Shown here: positions 54,127 to 64,000 of the stretch, one piece after another
Numbering within the stretch: the stretch's first letter is position 1
How the letters are laid out: each line of letters begins with the position of its first letter
Assembly (NCBI GenBank): GCA_035222895.1
Contig: JAVYIG010000409.1
Coordinates: 62,001 to 126,000, forward strand
Source: Strongylocentrotus droebachiensis
Lineage: Eukaryota > Echinodermata > Echinoidea > Camarodonta > Strongylocentrotidae
Length of the DNA stretch: 64,000 bases
Reading direction: 5' to 3'
The notes under the pieces: generated by a model
Database searches by the model: none
The model's input: only the letters and a program-made list of their open reading frames with translations
What the model was told of the DNA's origin: nothing
Position numbers and translations under genes: made by a program

Positions 54127-56649
54127 CTAGAAAATAGGTAAGATTATTGACACAATTTGTATGAGTTAAGACATTTTTGGAGGCTCGTTTATCAACAATA
54201 CCTCACATGTATGCTGATTTCGGTAAGTCGTAAGTTCCACAACTGTCACAATGCTCAAGATAAACGGTGAGAAACAGTACATATATAGGCAGAAATGCGC
54301 TTAACCCTGAAAAACAGAGGTTCCCATTTGTTGCCAATCATTCTAGTTGCCGTTTTCCACATTTTCCTACGAGTTGCCTATCTTCGATTCTCAGGGCTGC
54401 AAGATTGAGAGCAGTCAGCCCTGCATCTTTAGGGCTCTTGTGCGCATAGACTTAAATAGCACCCTGTATGGTTTTACACACATGCTCGGGTTATTAGAAT
54501 CTTGATGCAAAAAGAGGGTATCAGAAATACTGGATGTTGAACTAAGATCAATACATTTTGTTCAATTTTGATATCGAGATTTATTAGTTGATAATATAGT
54601 TTATTACATAACTTGTGCTTATGTAGTTATGTATGTAGCCTAAAACTGCATAAGCATACAGATCATAGGCAGATATCTTTTGTACATGTGCGAATCCTTG
54701 ATATTTTACTTGACTGTTGGATGTAATCATTGTGTAAGCATGGCAAGTGTGAGCTGTGCTGTGTGGGTGTGTGTAGACTACATTTATGTGTGTAACTTCT
54801 TTAAATGCTTTTCAGATTAATCCTAGAAACAGTGGCAATTACAGAGTATCGCTGGGTTATACCAAAAGAGTTTGGCAATTGACCAATCTCGCATAGATTT
54901 ACCTGAGTTGTGTGTTCAACTGTGCATGCTAAGTTATTATCAAAGATGACAAGCTGTGGTCATCTGATTAAAAGTACAGCTATCGATGGCAACGTCTGTA
55001 ATGGTTATACTGATGTTTTCAATTGCAGCAACACTTTATTAATTTACTTTTTTACTTTTTTGTCTGCTGGTGTGTGCAAGATATATAAATGTAGACATTA
55101 CATGATTCTCAAAGTCTCACATATGTGTAAATTTACTCTGATTCATGTTGTCAGTGTTTCTCTTAATCATTTTTGAAACTTTCTCTTTTATTATGTAGCT
55201 CCTCTGGCTGTATTTATATTGCCTGTGGAGCAAAGAGTGCAAGAAGAGGAAGCCGCCTCCTTATCTGCCCTAAGGTCTGGTGTGGTCCCACACCTTCAGT
55301 CCCGTGTGTTTGCTGACCACTCAGTTGGTCTTGCATAAAGTCAGTCCGTTCGTCCGTCTGTCTGTACATCAGTCTGCATGGCTGAAATCAAGTATAACCT
55401 GCCAAAGGCGGTAAGGTCAAAGGTCAATTAAGGATGTTGTGATGTTGGTGGATGGTTATGTACAGTGTATAAGGTGTCGTGGGCATATTTGAGCAATGCA
55501 ACATGCAGCTTTGTGACTGAATCTAGTGTCACAAAGGCAAAAGCAGCTCTGAACGCAAGAATTATGCTCCTTCCAAAGTAACAAATGCATCTATTAGTAT
55601 TAGTACGTCATTTATAAGTATTATTGTAATGGTGGTCATACACATAGTACCGAATCTATGTTGTTCAATGTCACGTGCTGGTCACACAGTCGATATGTTT
55701 TCAGTTGACCAAAGCAAATGCAGGGTAGAATTAACATTGGTGTTCATGATTATAAAGGTGTCATTATGTCATGTAGGCATACAACAGATTGATTTTGCCA
55801 AGTCGTTAAATGCGCAAGTCTGTGACTGCCTTCAGTGTTGCAGGTTTTGTTTAAGTTCGCCACAAGTCACAATGAACAAAAAATTCTTCATGATTTCAAT
55901 GTTTGTTTAAATGTACAGTATGTGATTAATGCGTAATATCACTACCCAAACCCGATAATTCTGTCATTTTAAACATTGAATAATGCATATCAATGAAAAC
56001 AGAATGAGGGCGGTGGATAAAGACTCTCAATAACAGAGTGTTAACATGTACATGTAGTTGTAAGTAATGATTTTTTGACATTATTAATGCAGAGCACCGA
56101 CCAAGCTACTGTAAGGATTGCTTTGTTTGACATGGATTCTTAAAATCCTCATTTGATAAAGATAACACTTTCCCATTTGTAGTGTCATCTCATATCTCAG
56201 ATATTATATAGTCTGTTTGGAGCCAAAAGGGCTTTTACACAAAGCTTACGCCTTTATAGCTCCAAGTAGAAGTTTCTCAGTATAGTGCCTAAACACTACA
56301 GCATTTACAAGTGCTGTAAGATTTACATAAGTCTGCAAAGGATTTTTACACTGAAGGTAAGGTATATCCTCTCAAACAGTTTATCACTTTAAATTCTATA
56401 GTAGCATTGTGTACAATCTTGGACTCTACAATATCAATGTGGCATTTTGAATATTATCCTTCATAAATATGTAGGATTACACATGTATTAGGATTGCATT
56501 TGATCCATTCATTTTATTCTCACCTAGAAAAACAAGCAATGAGTCTTGATTCTAAAACCACATTTTTCTTCTTCTCGGTACCAATCACCAATATTCCTGT
56601 AGCGCAGTTTTTAATCTTGCCTATTTCATTTCTCTTCTTATTTTTTTAG
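54127..56649. other. USPL1 upstream region, no confirmed exon
   Basis: Probably contains the USPL1 5' UTR exon or exons, because an acceptor lies at 56648-56649 just before the coding exon. A block at 55199-55275 flanked by tatgtag and GTCTGG looks exon-like but is not supported by homology. No repeat family recognised. Confidence 0.4.
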
Positions 56650-56697
56650 GTGGTCGTCAAATGCCGTCAGCGTAGGGGGCGTAGGAAGACGGTCGCC

Positions 56698-56865
56698 ATG
56701 GCGCCTGCATCCCTGAATGGCCCCCTCCCTGGGCTGGAGGAGAAGGAGGTGGAAGGGGAGGACGTGGAGTGGTGCAAGGAGTGCATGAAGCGGGGCGAGC
56801 TGAACGCCGTCAGCTACCTGCAGATCAGCGATGAGCTTGCTGTTCTTGTGTGCAACGACAAGCAG
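56698..56865 (+). CDS. USPL1: USPL1 coding exon 1
   Basis: 56 codons from the ATG to a gtaaga donor, phase 0. The exon itself begins at 56650 after ttttttag. It encodes the WCKEC zinc-type pair and LVCNDKQ. Confidence 0.85.
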
Positions 56866-59800
56866 GTAAGAAAGATGGAGGTCAATCCATAGACATTATA
56901 GTGCTTTCGCAAACATGACAGGAGCAATTGTTTTTTCGCTCGCGTTACCGTCTCCTTTGCCTTCCGTTGTGTTTGCGATGTCAGGTGATACCACTTCAAG
57001 TTTATATGTTCTGCATTTGAATGATCATTTGAATATGAGGTGGAAGGAAGTTTGGAGGGCATTCCCTACAAATTGTTGTCAGGCTGAAACCACTTTGTTG
57101 GAAAAATTCTAAAAAAAATTGGGACCGAACTTAGATTTTGGTTACCTGCTAGTGTCAAGCCCTGTTTAAGGTTTATTTTGAGTACAAGATAATTGGAAAT
57201 CTCATTGTCTATTTAGATTTGTATAAATTTACATGAAGGGCTCAAATTTCAGATTTAGAATATTCGCAGCACTCATAATTGCTTGAAAAGGGACTAAAAG
57301 TAATGTGGATGTTTGCCCAGATTGTTTAAATTATAGTCCTACTAAGGAAACATTTTTTGTAAATTCATTAAATTTGTATTCTCTTTTTAGTGTACATCAT
57401 TACCTATGCTAGCTCCTGGCTCACATCTAGTTGTGGAACGAAGAGCAGCGGACTTCATTCAGTGCAGGAGGCGTAAGAGACGAGCAACCAGTCTGCAAAA
57501 GTTAGATCCCACCAACCCCCCAAACAAATTCATCAGCCAGTCACAGCCCCAGGGTCCTTTGTCCGCAACAGTCTCTCCACTCCCTCCAGGAGGTATCGTC
57601 CAGTGGAACAATGAAAGCAACATGTGTTGGCTCGATGTGTGCATGCTCCTGCTGGTGCAGTTCAGAAGCCTCCGAAGATGTCATCAAGCACTTGGCGCAA
57701 CGTCCCCATTGAGGAAGCTGTGCGATGGCTTTGTTTCGGCCCAGGATATGGCAAGTGCTGATGTAGAAGCAACCAAGCAGAACATGTGTGAACAAGCGAA
57801 AAGCAATAATTCTGCACCGGTCGAGCAACCGACCAATGCCTCTGACGCAGATCTGCTATCGGCGTATCTGGGGAATGATCTCTTGGGAGCGGGAGATAAC
57901 CCTAATCTGGATAATGCAGACCTCCTTTCAGACAATTTCCTCAATCTAATAGACGGGAAGCTGCCAAACAATAATGTGTGTGATACGAGCGCCCAAAATG
58001 TAGCTGATGGGCTTGGTGATTCTGTCCCTCCAGACAAAGACCGCCTCTCTCCCAATACCACATCGTCAAAACAAACCCCCCACCAAGATACCAGTACTGG
58101 GAAACTTGCAGCTGCCGTTGAATCGCTTAAAGCCCTCCGAAAGGAACTCTTTGAGATGCTGAAGCCAAAGCTTGGATGCAGAGAAAACAAAGAGGAGAGT
58201 CTGATCTCTGCCCTTCCAACACTCCTTCGGCTGGATGGTGTCACAGAGGAGCACTTCAACTTGCGTTATAGGAGGGAATTCTACTGCTTCTCCTGTGGAT
58301 GTTCAAATGTAACAATGTAAGTAGTTGACCGTTTGTTGTTACTTTTTTTTTCTTCCCCCAAACAATTTGTTTCCAGAATTCTCAAAGCAAATTAACAACA
58401 TATCATAAGTACACAATACAAAAATAATTTATGAAATAAATGTTTTAAAAAATGGGTTTATAATAGATTCAACTTCATAAATAAATAATTCAGTGGGTTT
58501 TGGTAATATTGATCAAAGAAAAATAAGTTATTTTTTTACTATTCCACTATTATCATGTAAAAATCAAATACAGAAGGAAAAAAATGGTGTGAATTTCATA
58601 AGGATGAAGAATAACGTTTGTCTTTATATTTTACCTCCTGTTTTACAGACATCGGAATGTCATCGCGTCCGTGACTTCTACCTCCAATGACTTCAGCATG
58701 CAGAATCTCACAATGCATCACCCATGCCCACAATGCAAAGCTCCAGGGCAAACCAGTCGCCTCATCTACCACAGGTAAGGATAAAGCATTTCCCATTTAA
58801 TGTGTGTGCGAATTGAGTTTTTACAGACGTGTATCAATCAGATATGATTAGTTACATCTGGGGACAGACTTTTAACGTCACCATCTGAAAGACGTGACTC
58901 AGTTTCGAACCTGCGTCCTCGGCTGAATCAGTTTATAACTTCCATTGTTGGCTGGATTACAGGCGCACACCACAACGCCTCGTTTATGATAATGGAAAGT
59001 GTATAGAGCATAATAATTTGTAGAATTCTCTATGTGCTTTACATTGTTTTGTTTGTTTAAACAATAATACATCAACATACATTGTATCAAAAATTTGAAT
59101 ACATAGATATTCTATTTCAATCAAATTCAACCAGATAGTAATAACATGATAACAGCAATGTTTACGTATGTGTGAGAAGAAAAAACAAAACAACAAGTAG
59201 CAAGAACCACCTGCTTTTTTTCTCTTTTTTTTTCTTGCCAGATAATGATATTTAAAAATCATATCTTTTAGGTCCACATGTTTCCATCTGGAAAACAAAT
59301 TTCTGAATATATTGATACTCTTTACATCCTGCTGCATAAATGTCTCTTCACAGTTTAATTAACACTTTATATAATTCTTTTGTTTTGCAACAGCCTGCCA
59401 GCCTGCCCACTAATTCATTTTAGCAATGGCCTGAGCGGTACCACGGAGTTACCCTGGCTCCAGCCCGACTTCCGACATAGAGGGCAGCAGTACCATCTGA
59501 GTTGCGTCGTCCAGTATGTTCGCAACCCAAACCACTTTGTCATCTGGATACGAGACCCCTCAAGTAAGTACAAAGTAAACATTCCTCTGGAGTGTTTCAC
59601 AAAGACTAAGATTGACTTTAAGTTGGACTTAACTATGGCAGGCCGTTCATGCCACTAGTTCCTCTTACCATTCCTGGCATTGGTTTCTCAAGGGACGTTC
59701 AAAGCATGGTCGCAAATCTTCAGAATTTACCTTTTTTGATAGTTGAAGGAAAAAATATTATCTACAGATCATAATTGAGAGACCAATGGTGAGAGCAACC

Positions 59801-62021
59801 AGTGGCATAAATGGCCTGCCATAGTTAAGTCTAACTTAAAGTCGATCATAGTCTTTGTGAAACACTCCCCCGGTGTGTGGAATAATCACTGTGCAAAAAG
59901 GTGCCCACGTAAATTGGATGCCTGTTGGTTCAATGCGACAATGCAATGCTTATGATGGTGGAATAGAAAATTCAATGAATAAGCTTTAGTGATGTTTTGT
60001 CTGTGATCACTGTTTTATGAAAGTCAATTATGTAATATGGTGATGATTAGTATAACTTACTCTGTGAGGGCATTTTATCGTTTAGGAAATAAGTGCAACC
60101 ACTTCATATATTCAGAGTCGTAGACATTTAGACTGCGACAATCATGATATAAAATTTATCACAAATATTTCTTTGTTTAAAATAAAGGCTTTTCTATCTT
60201 CATGGATTTTATGGTAAGACATCAGTCTCAAGATATAAAAATGGGAAAGAAGAAGGGGGGAGGGGAGATGATTGAAAACTTGGTCATACTGTGAACTTTT
60301 AGATTAAATGTCCTTTTCAAGAGACACGTGTTTGAGGCTTACATAATAACAATTTTGCAGATTCCAGTGGTCCCACGGATAGCACATGATACATAATATG
60401 AGCTGTTACAGTATACTATGTAAAACACAGGAATTTTAGGGGAGTTCTGTTGAATGTGGAAAGTCAGGAAATATTACAGATGAATTCAGAAGAAGAAAAA
60501 AATGAATGCACTATTCCATCAGTAAGGAAGAATTGGAAAGCAATCTTGGAGATTTGACGGTATGTAGAAAATTAATTATATCCTTTGAAAGCATCTAACA
60601 AATTATTTTTGTTCATTTGGATTTCCTGTACAGGAGAGCAGTGGTTGAAGTGCGATGGTCTCTCCTCTCCAGTTTGTCTGTGGCAGTCTCAAGAACCCTC
60701 CATCCCTCCCTCTGAAATCCACCTAGTGGGTTGGGAACGGCAGAACAGCGAATGCTATTCCTGCGTTGAGCTACAACAGCAGATGGTTCACATCGAGGAG
60801 GCAGCGCTGGAGAGGGAGGATGAACCCATGGTTGTAAAAGCCAATAGTACAGAGAGAACTTCCGTTGATTGCGATGCACCCCTCAGGAAAAGAAGCTGTC
60901 CAGTGGTGGTCGGGCGAAGCGCTTCTCCACTGACTATTTCAAAGAGTACTTGGCCTTCTCTAGTACAAGCAGCGAGGAATAGGTCGGACATATCTCGTTT
61001 GGCTCCTAGACGGAGTGAGCCACTGCCTGGAACTAGCATTCTGTCCATTGGGACTCCTCCCCAGTCTCCTGAGTTTCAAATGCCACAGACAAGTGGTTCA
61101 TCAGACTCAAAGAACAGTATTTCTTCTGCCACGTTTGATAGAACCAAAGAAACTGGCAAACTCAAAGGTGACACATCCAAACAGCAGACTTTGTCTGACA
61201 AAGATAAATTCCAAATGGGTGGGTGGGAAAGAGCAGTCACTGCTGCAAAATCAGAGAATCAGGGACATATGAGCAACAGAAGGAGTGTTGCGAGCTATCT
61301 ACAGAGCAAATTGAAATATCCCCAGAAACCCCCTGGTGTTCTCACCGGACTTCTAGGGAATTATACAAAATCGATTGCAAAACAACAACAGGATACAGGC
61401 GAGGAAGCCATCACACCACGTGGGATTTACAATCCGATCACCAAGAACTTCTCTGTGCTTCAGACCTTGCGCTCCATGAATGTCAACTCTACGCTACCAA
61501 AGAAAGACAGTACAGAACGAGGATCTAAGCCGGACAAGAAACCTGGCCCTAAAACAAAGCCCCTGATGGAAACGGGAGGAGCAGTTCTTCTCTCTGTTCC
61601 TAAGAAGGTTCAGAAGATGCGGATCCCTCGGCAGAAAATCAACTCCTTCAGTGCCTTTAAAGAGAAATCCTTCAGCACATTTTCGGGTTATTTGAAGCAG
61701 AAAGACCCAACTGCTGAGGACATTCATAAGGACGAACGTCGTGCCAGCCAGATCCAGGAGGATGACTTCCAATCCAGCATGCTCCTGACTCCATCGTCTT
61801 CTGTCTCGAGTCCCAGCGCATGCTCCGATGTTAGCCTTCTGAGCGAAACCCTGCTAGCAGGAGGCACCGACGATCACGAGGTAGAGAGCCTCAACAACAC
61901 GATGAATGCTCTGTGCAAGGCTTTGGATGTCGCAGCTGGCGGTGCTGCACCACAGACTGTCGTCTCTCAACCCCTCGCCAGTGTGGACGATGATAGCTTT
62001 CTTCAAGGTCTACTTAGATGA
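56698..62021 (+). CDS. USPL1: USPL1, SUMO isopeptidase (5 coding exons)
   Basis: USPL1 is a nuclear, Cajal-body-associated cysteine protease that removes SUMO. Exons 56698-56865, 57391-58316, 58649-58774, 59394-59563 and 60634-62021 join in phases 0, 2, 2, 1 to 925 residues. An N-terminal CxxC block (EWCKECMKRGEL) aligns with the vertebrate N-terminus. The catalytic Cys box is NESNMCWLDVC (C135), followed by a zinc-ribbon-like pair YCFSCGC / HPCPQCKAPG. The catalytic His is in NPNHFVIWI (H454) and the Asp in EQWLKCD (D471), then EIHLVGWER. The remaining 450 residues are Ser- and Lys-rich and low in conservation. The start ATG sits in an ideal GTCGCCATGG context, but the frame stays open 48 bases further to the acceptor, so an upstream coding exon is possible. 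Confidence 0.93.
57391..58316 (+). CDS. USPL1: USPL1 coding exon 2 (catalytic Cys)
   Basis: Follows ctttttag, ends AT|gtaagt in phase 2. It encodes residues 57-364 with the active-site NMCWLD and, at its end, the first ribbon cysteines EFYCFSCGCSN. An acidic, Asn-rich insert (about 150-250) is longer than I expect for the vertebrate protein. Confidence 0.92.
58649..58774 (+). CDS. USPL1: USPL1 coding exon 3
   Basis: Follows ttttacag and ends at gtaagg, phase 2. It encodes HRNVIASVTSTSNDF and the second cysteine pair HPCPQCKAPG. Confidence 0.92.
59394..59563 (+). CDS. USPL1: USPL1 coding exon 4 (catalytic His)
   Basis: Follows gcaacag and ends at gtaagt, phase 1. It encodes residues 407-463, with QYHLSCVVQYVRNPNHFVIW, the catalytic-His strand. 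Confidence 0.93.
59589..59868. mobile_element. foldback MITE 25 bp from the USPL1 exon 4 donor
   Basis: Arms of about 55 bp run from GGAGTGTTTCACAAAGACTA inwards through AACTATGGCAGGCC; the inverse is at 59810-59868. Same TTTCACAAAG terminal style as the element at 21387-21533. Confidence 0.85.
60634..62021 (+). CDS. USPL1: USPL1 coding exon 5 (catalytic Asp and C-terminal tail)
   Basis: Follows ctgtacag and runs to TGA at 62019-62021. It starts with EQWLKCDGL (catalytic Asp) and EIHLVGWERQ, then a long Ser/Thr/Lys-rich tail. Confidence 0.92.
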
Positions 62022-62503
62022 TGGCTTTAGTCTGATCTAGAAGGATCTTGACAGTTTAGAATTGATTGAGGATCTAGGAACCTTTATTTACTTATTGTAG
62101 CACCTTCTTGGTTGTTTTAGGATAGTTCACCCTGGCCTTCCAAGGATGTGACTTAATGTTCTCCTCGTTTCTCGATTGCAATAATATTTTCCCATATTGA
62201 TAAGATCTTCTACATATTTATTTACTGGTGTTTGCATATTTTCATTAAGGCAGTGATATTGGTCATTAGGGCAATGGCAGTGCCTTAAAAGGACGTCACA
62301 CATAGCAGTCTACTATGTCGACGTGCAAATCTAAAAGTCCCAATTGTTTGGGAGGATAGACCAGCTACCTCAGTTAGGGCTCATTCACATATGTCTGGGT
62401 AAGTTGTATCAACGCATGTGAACAAGCCTTAATCAATTTGATTATCTCTGAAAATCAGTCATAATGAATTAAATCATAAGATAAGGATTGAGGTATAGAA
62501 ATA
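62022..62503 (+). other. USPL1 3' UTR (proximal)
   Basis: AT-rich sequence after the USPL1 stop with no AATAAA close by. The first good AATAAA is at 63268-63273, beyond the MITE. Confidence 0.5.
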
Positions 62504-63149
62504 CAGAGTGAGTCAAAAAAAAGTTTACACCTAGAAAATTGCTAATTATTTTTAAAATCATCAATGAACAGTAAATTATTATATATTTTATGAAAGAGTG
62601 TTTTCTCCCAAATCTGTTGGTATCATTTTTGTGTGGTATGTGTTCAAGCTTGGATGAACAGGAGGCATTGTTTGCGAGAGTGAAAAAATCAACTTGCGCC
62701 AAAGTTGCTTATGTGATATTTGAATTAAACAATTGGGATTTGGGTATTAATTTGGTCTTTGCAGATCCAAATGACATCCCTTACAAAATTAATCATGCCA
62801 CGCATATCAAATATCAATGAACAATTGTGCGTGTGTGTGTGTGAGCGATTTTGTTTCTGCAAAAAGCATATGCAATGCATTTCATTTGATACATTCAATT
62901 CATTCTCTCACTCCGCTAATCCTCACATAATACATAATGTAGGCATTACTGCGGCGCAAGTCGATTTTTGCACTCTCTCAAACAATGCCTCCTGTTCATC
63001 CAAGCGTGAACACATACCACACAATAATGGTACCAAATGATTTGGGATAAAACACTCTTTCATAAGATGTATAATAATTCACTGTACATAGATGATTTTA
63101 AAAATAATTAGCAATTTTCTAGTTGTAAACTTTTTTTTGACTCACACGG
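62504..63149. mobile_element. mariner-type MITE with about 200-bp inverted arms
   Basis: Ends CAGAGTGAGTCAAAAAAAAG and, inverted, CCGTGTGAGTCAAAAAAAAG, flanked by TA (62502-62503 and 63150-63151), as in Tc1-mariner insertions. The arms pair through AAAATTGCTAATTATTTTTA and AATGCCTCCTGTTCATCCAA. ORFs inside are arm translations. Confidence 0.88.
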
Positions 63150-63267
63150 TATATACCTCACCACATTTTAGGCATTCATAATATCATTGAGGGGTCTTGT
63201 TTACTTCACTCTTAGCATTGAGTCACGACTGAATATACCATGTATCCAATGACAAATGTTATTTCTT

Positions 63268-63273
63268 AATAAA
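63268..63273 (+). terminator. candidate poly(A) signal of USPL1
   Basis: AATAAA, 1.25 kb after the USPL1 stop codon and downstream of the mariner-type MITE. Usage is inferred. Confidence 0.4.
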
Positions 63274-63320
63274 GGTGTAGATTAGAAAATTGCCATGAAA
63301 TTTTGGTTGAAGCCATAATG

Positions 63321-63408
63321 CAGAGATGCCAACTGTTCCGTTTTTGCCGTATTTGTTCCGTTTTTTTGCTATGAATACGGCAGTACCTTTTTTGTATGTT
63401 TTGTTACG

Positions 63409-63441
<33 letters not shown>

Positions 63442-63962
63442 ATTTTTTATTATTTATGCCCCACCCCCTGGTACTATGCCTGGCAATGTCTCCCAGCTCA
63501 GTAATCGGTGTGTTTACTCACCACTCGGAAACTACAACAACACTCAAATTTGTCTGTCATCTTGGTTTGAAAGTAATTTTTCTAATAGATCTCAATATCA
63601 TGGTGTACCACAAGGTTCTATCCTAGGTCCTCTACTGTTTTTGATTTACATTAATGATCTTACACATTCTTCTAAAAACGACATTGTTAATATTATTTAT
63701 GACCAGTTAGTTAGCACAAATCGGCGCCTTTAACTGCACCTCGCAGTTAAATGAAAGTCCTTCCCCGCATGTTTTTTTTAATACAGACAATTTTTTTTTT
63801 TTTTCTTGGCCCAAAAAATAGAGGTGCGTCTTATACACAGAGATTTACGGTACGTGGTACTGCCGTTTTTTTTTTAAGCTGCTCGATTGGGCGATTTTTT
63901 CGAAAATACTGTTTTTTGCTCTTCAGAATACTTTTTTTTGTTGATGAAGGTTGGCAACTCTG
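63321..63962. mobile_element. hAT-like MITE with CATAATG flanks, carrying a nested insertion
   Basis: Ends CAGAGATGCCAAC and GTTGGCAACTCTG (one mismatch), flanked by identical CATAATG at 63314-63320 and 63963-63969. Interior edges GAATACGGCAGTACC and GGTACTGCCG bracket the nested RT-carrying element. Confidence 0.8.
63414..63840 (+). mobile_element. nested element with captured reverse-transcriptase piece, second copy
   Basis: 63476-63733 encodes [21 protein letters not shown] and [20 protein letters not shown]. It is followed by CTGCACCTCGCAGTTAAATG, and GGTGCGTCTTATACACAGAG beyond. It is collinear with 14110-14480 in reverse. Confidence 0.7.
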
Positions 63963-64000
63963 CATAATGGGCCTACGTTTTGTTTTCACAGCTGCAAAAA

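Noticed and set aside
55199..55275. Exon-like block upstream of USPL1
   Set aside because: Splice-like edges but no homology, and its open frame ends in TAA; could be a non-coding exon, not supportable from sequence alone.
57684..58259. 191-codon antisense ORF
   Set aside because: Antisense shadow of USPL1 exon 2, whose sense frame has the catalytic Cys box.
62590..63040. Two ORFs in the USPL1 3' region
   Set aside because: They are translations of the arms of the mariner-type MITE (VKKSTCAKVA and its inverse region), not genes.

Overview
The window is animal nuclear DNA. It is AT-rich, its genes are cut by canonical GT-AG introns, and most of the sequence is layered transposon debris. Five conserved protein-coding genes can be read exon by exon. 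The gene content, intron-rich structure and repeat types (Tx1-like and CR1-like LINEs, many foldback MITEs, tRNA-type SINEs) suggest a marine invertebrate deuterostome; an echinoderm such as a sea urchin is my best guess. The species cannot be proven from the sequence.

Layout, left to right. (1) 471-8610, minus strand: the first 90 codons of NMD3, the 60S ribosome export adaptor; the rest of the gene lies left of the window. Its 6.2-kb second intron carries an unusual array of a 15-bp box (GTTTCGGAGGCTTCA) usually paired with GTTAAC. (2) 9075-11960: a 5'-truncated Tx1/L1-like LINE, minus strand. (3) 13834-24093, minus: TSPO, the mitochondrial outer-membrane translocator protein, in three coding exons. 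Its second intron holds a CR1-like LINE with both ORFs open (15105-19146, plus). (4) 26338-30813, plus: TDP2, the 5'-tyrosyl-DNA phosphodiesterase, four coding exons, with no UBA domain found. (5) 32698-36396: a nested stack of DNA transposons. (6) 40212-48147, minus: CENP-A, the centromeric histone H3 variant, four coding exons, with the two-residue-longer loop 1 of CenH3. Its introns hold a 9-bp-TSD transposon, a duplicated 1-kb element and a 45-bp minisatellite. (7) 56698-62021, plus: USPL1, a SUMO isopeptidase, five coding exons. (8) 62504-63962: MITEs in the USPL1 3' region.

TSPO and TDP2 diverge from a CpG-rich interval, CENP-A and USPL1 diverge across about 8.5 kb, and TDP2 and CENP-A converge. 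CENP-A, USPL1 and TDP2 all act on chromatin or nuclear SUMO/DNA-repair pathways, but nothing here shows that they work as a unit. TSPO (mitochondrion) and NMD3 (ribosome export) are unrelated housekeeping genes.

I found no clearly novel coding system. The most unusual unexplained signals are the box array in the NMD3 intron, an inverted 34-bp pair that encloses it, a transposon family with a perfect 9-bp target duplication, and two copies of a captured reverse-transcriptase fragment at opposite ends of the window.
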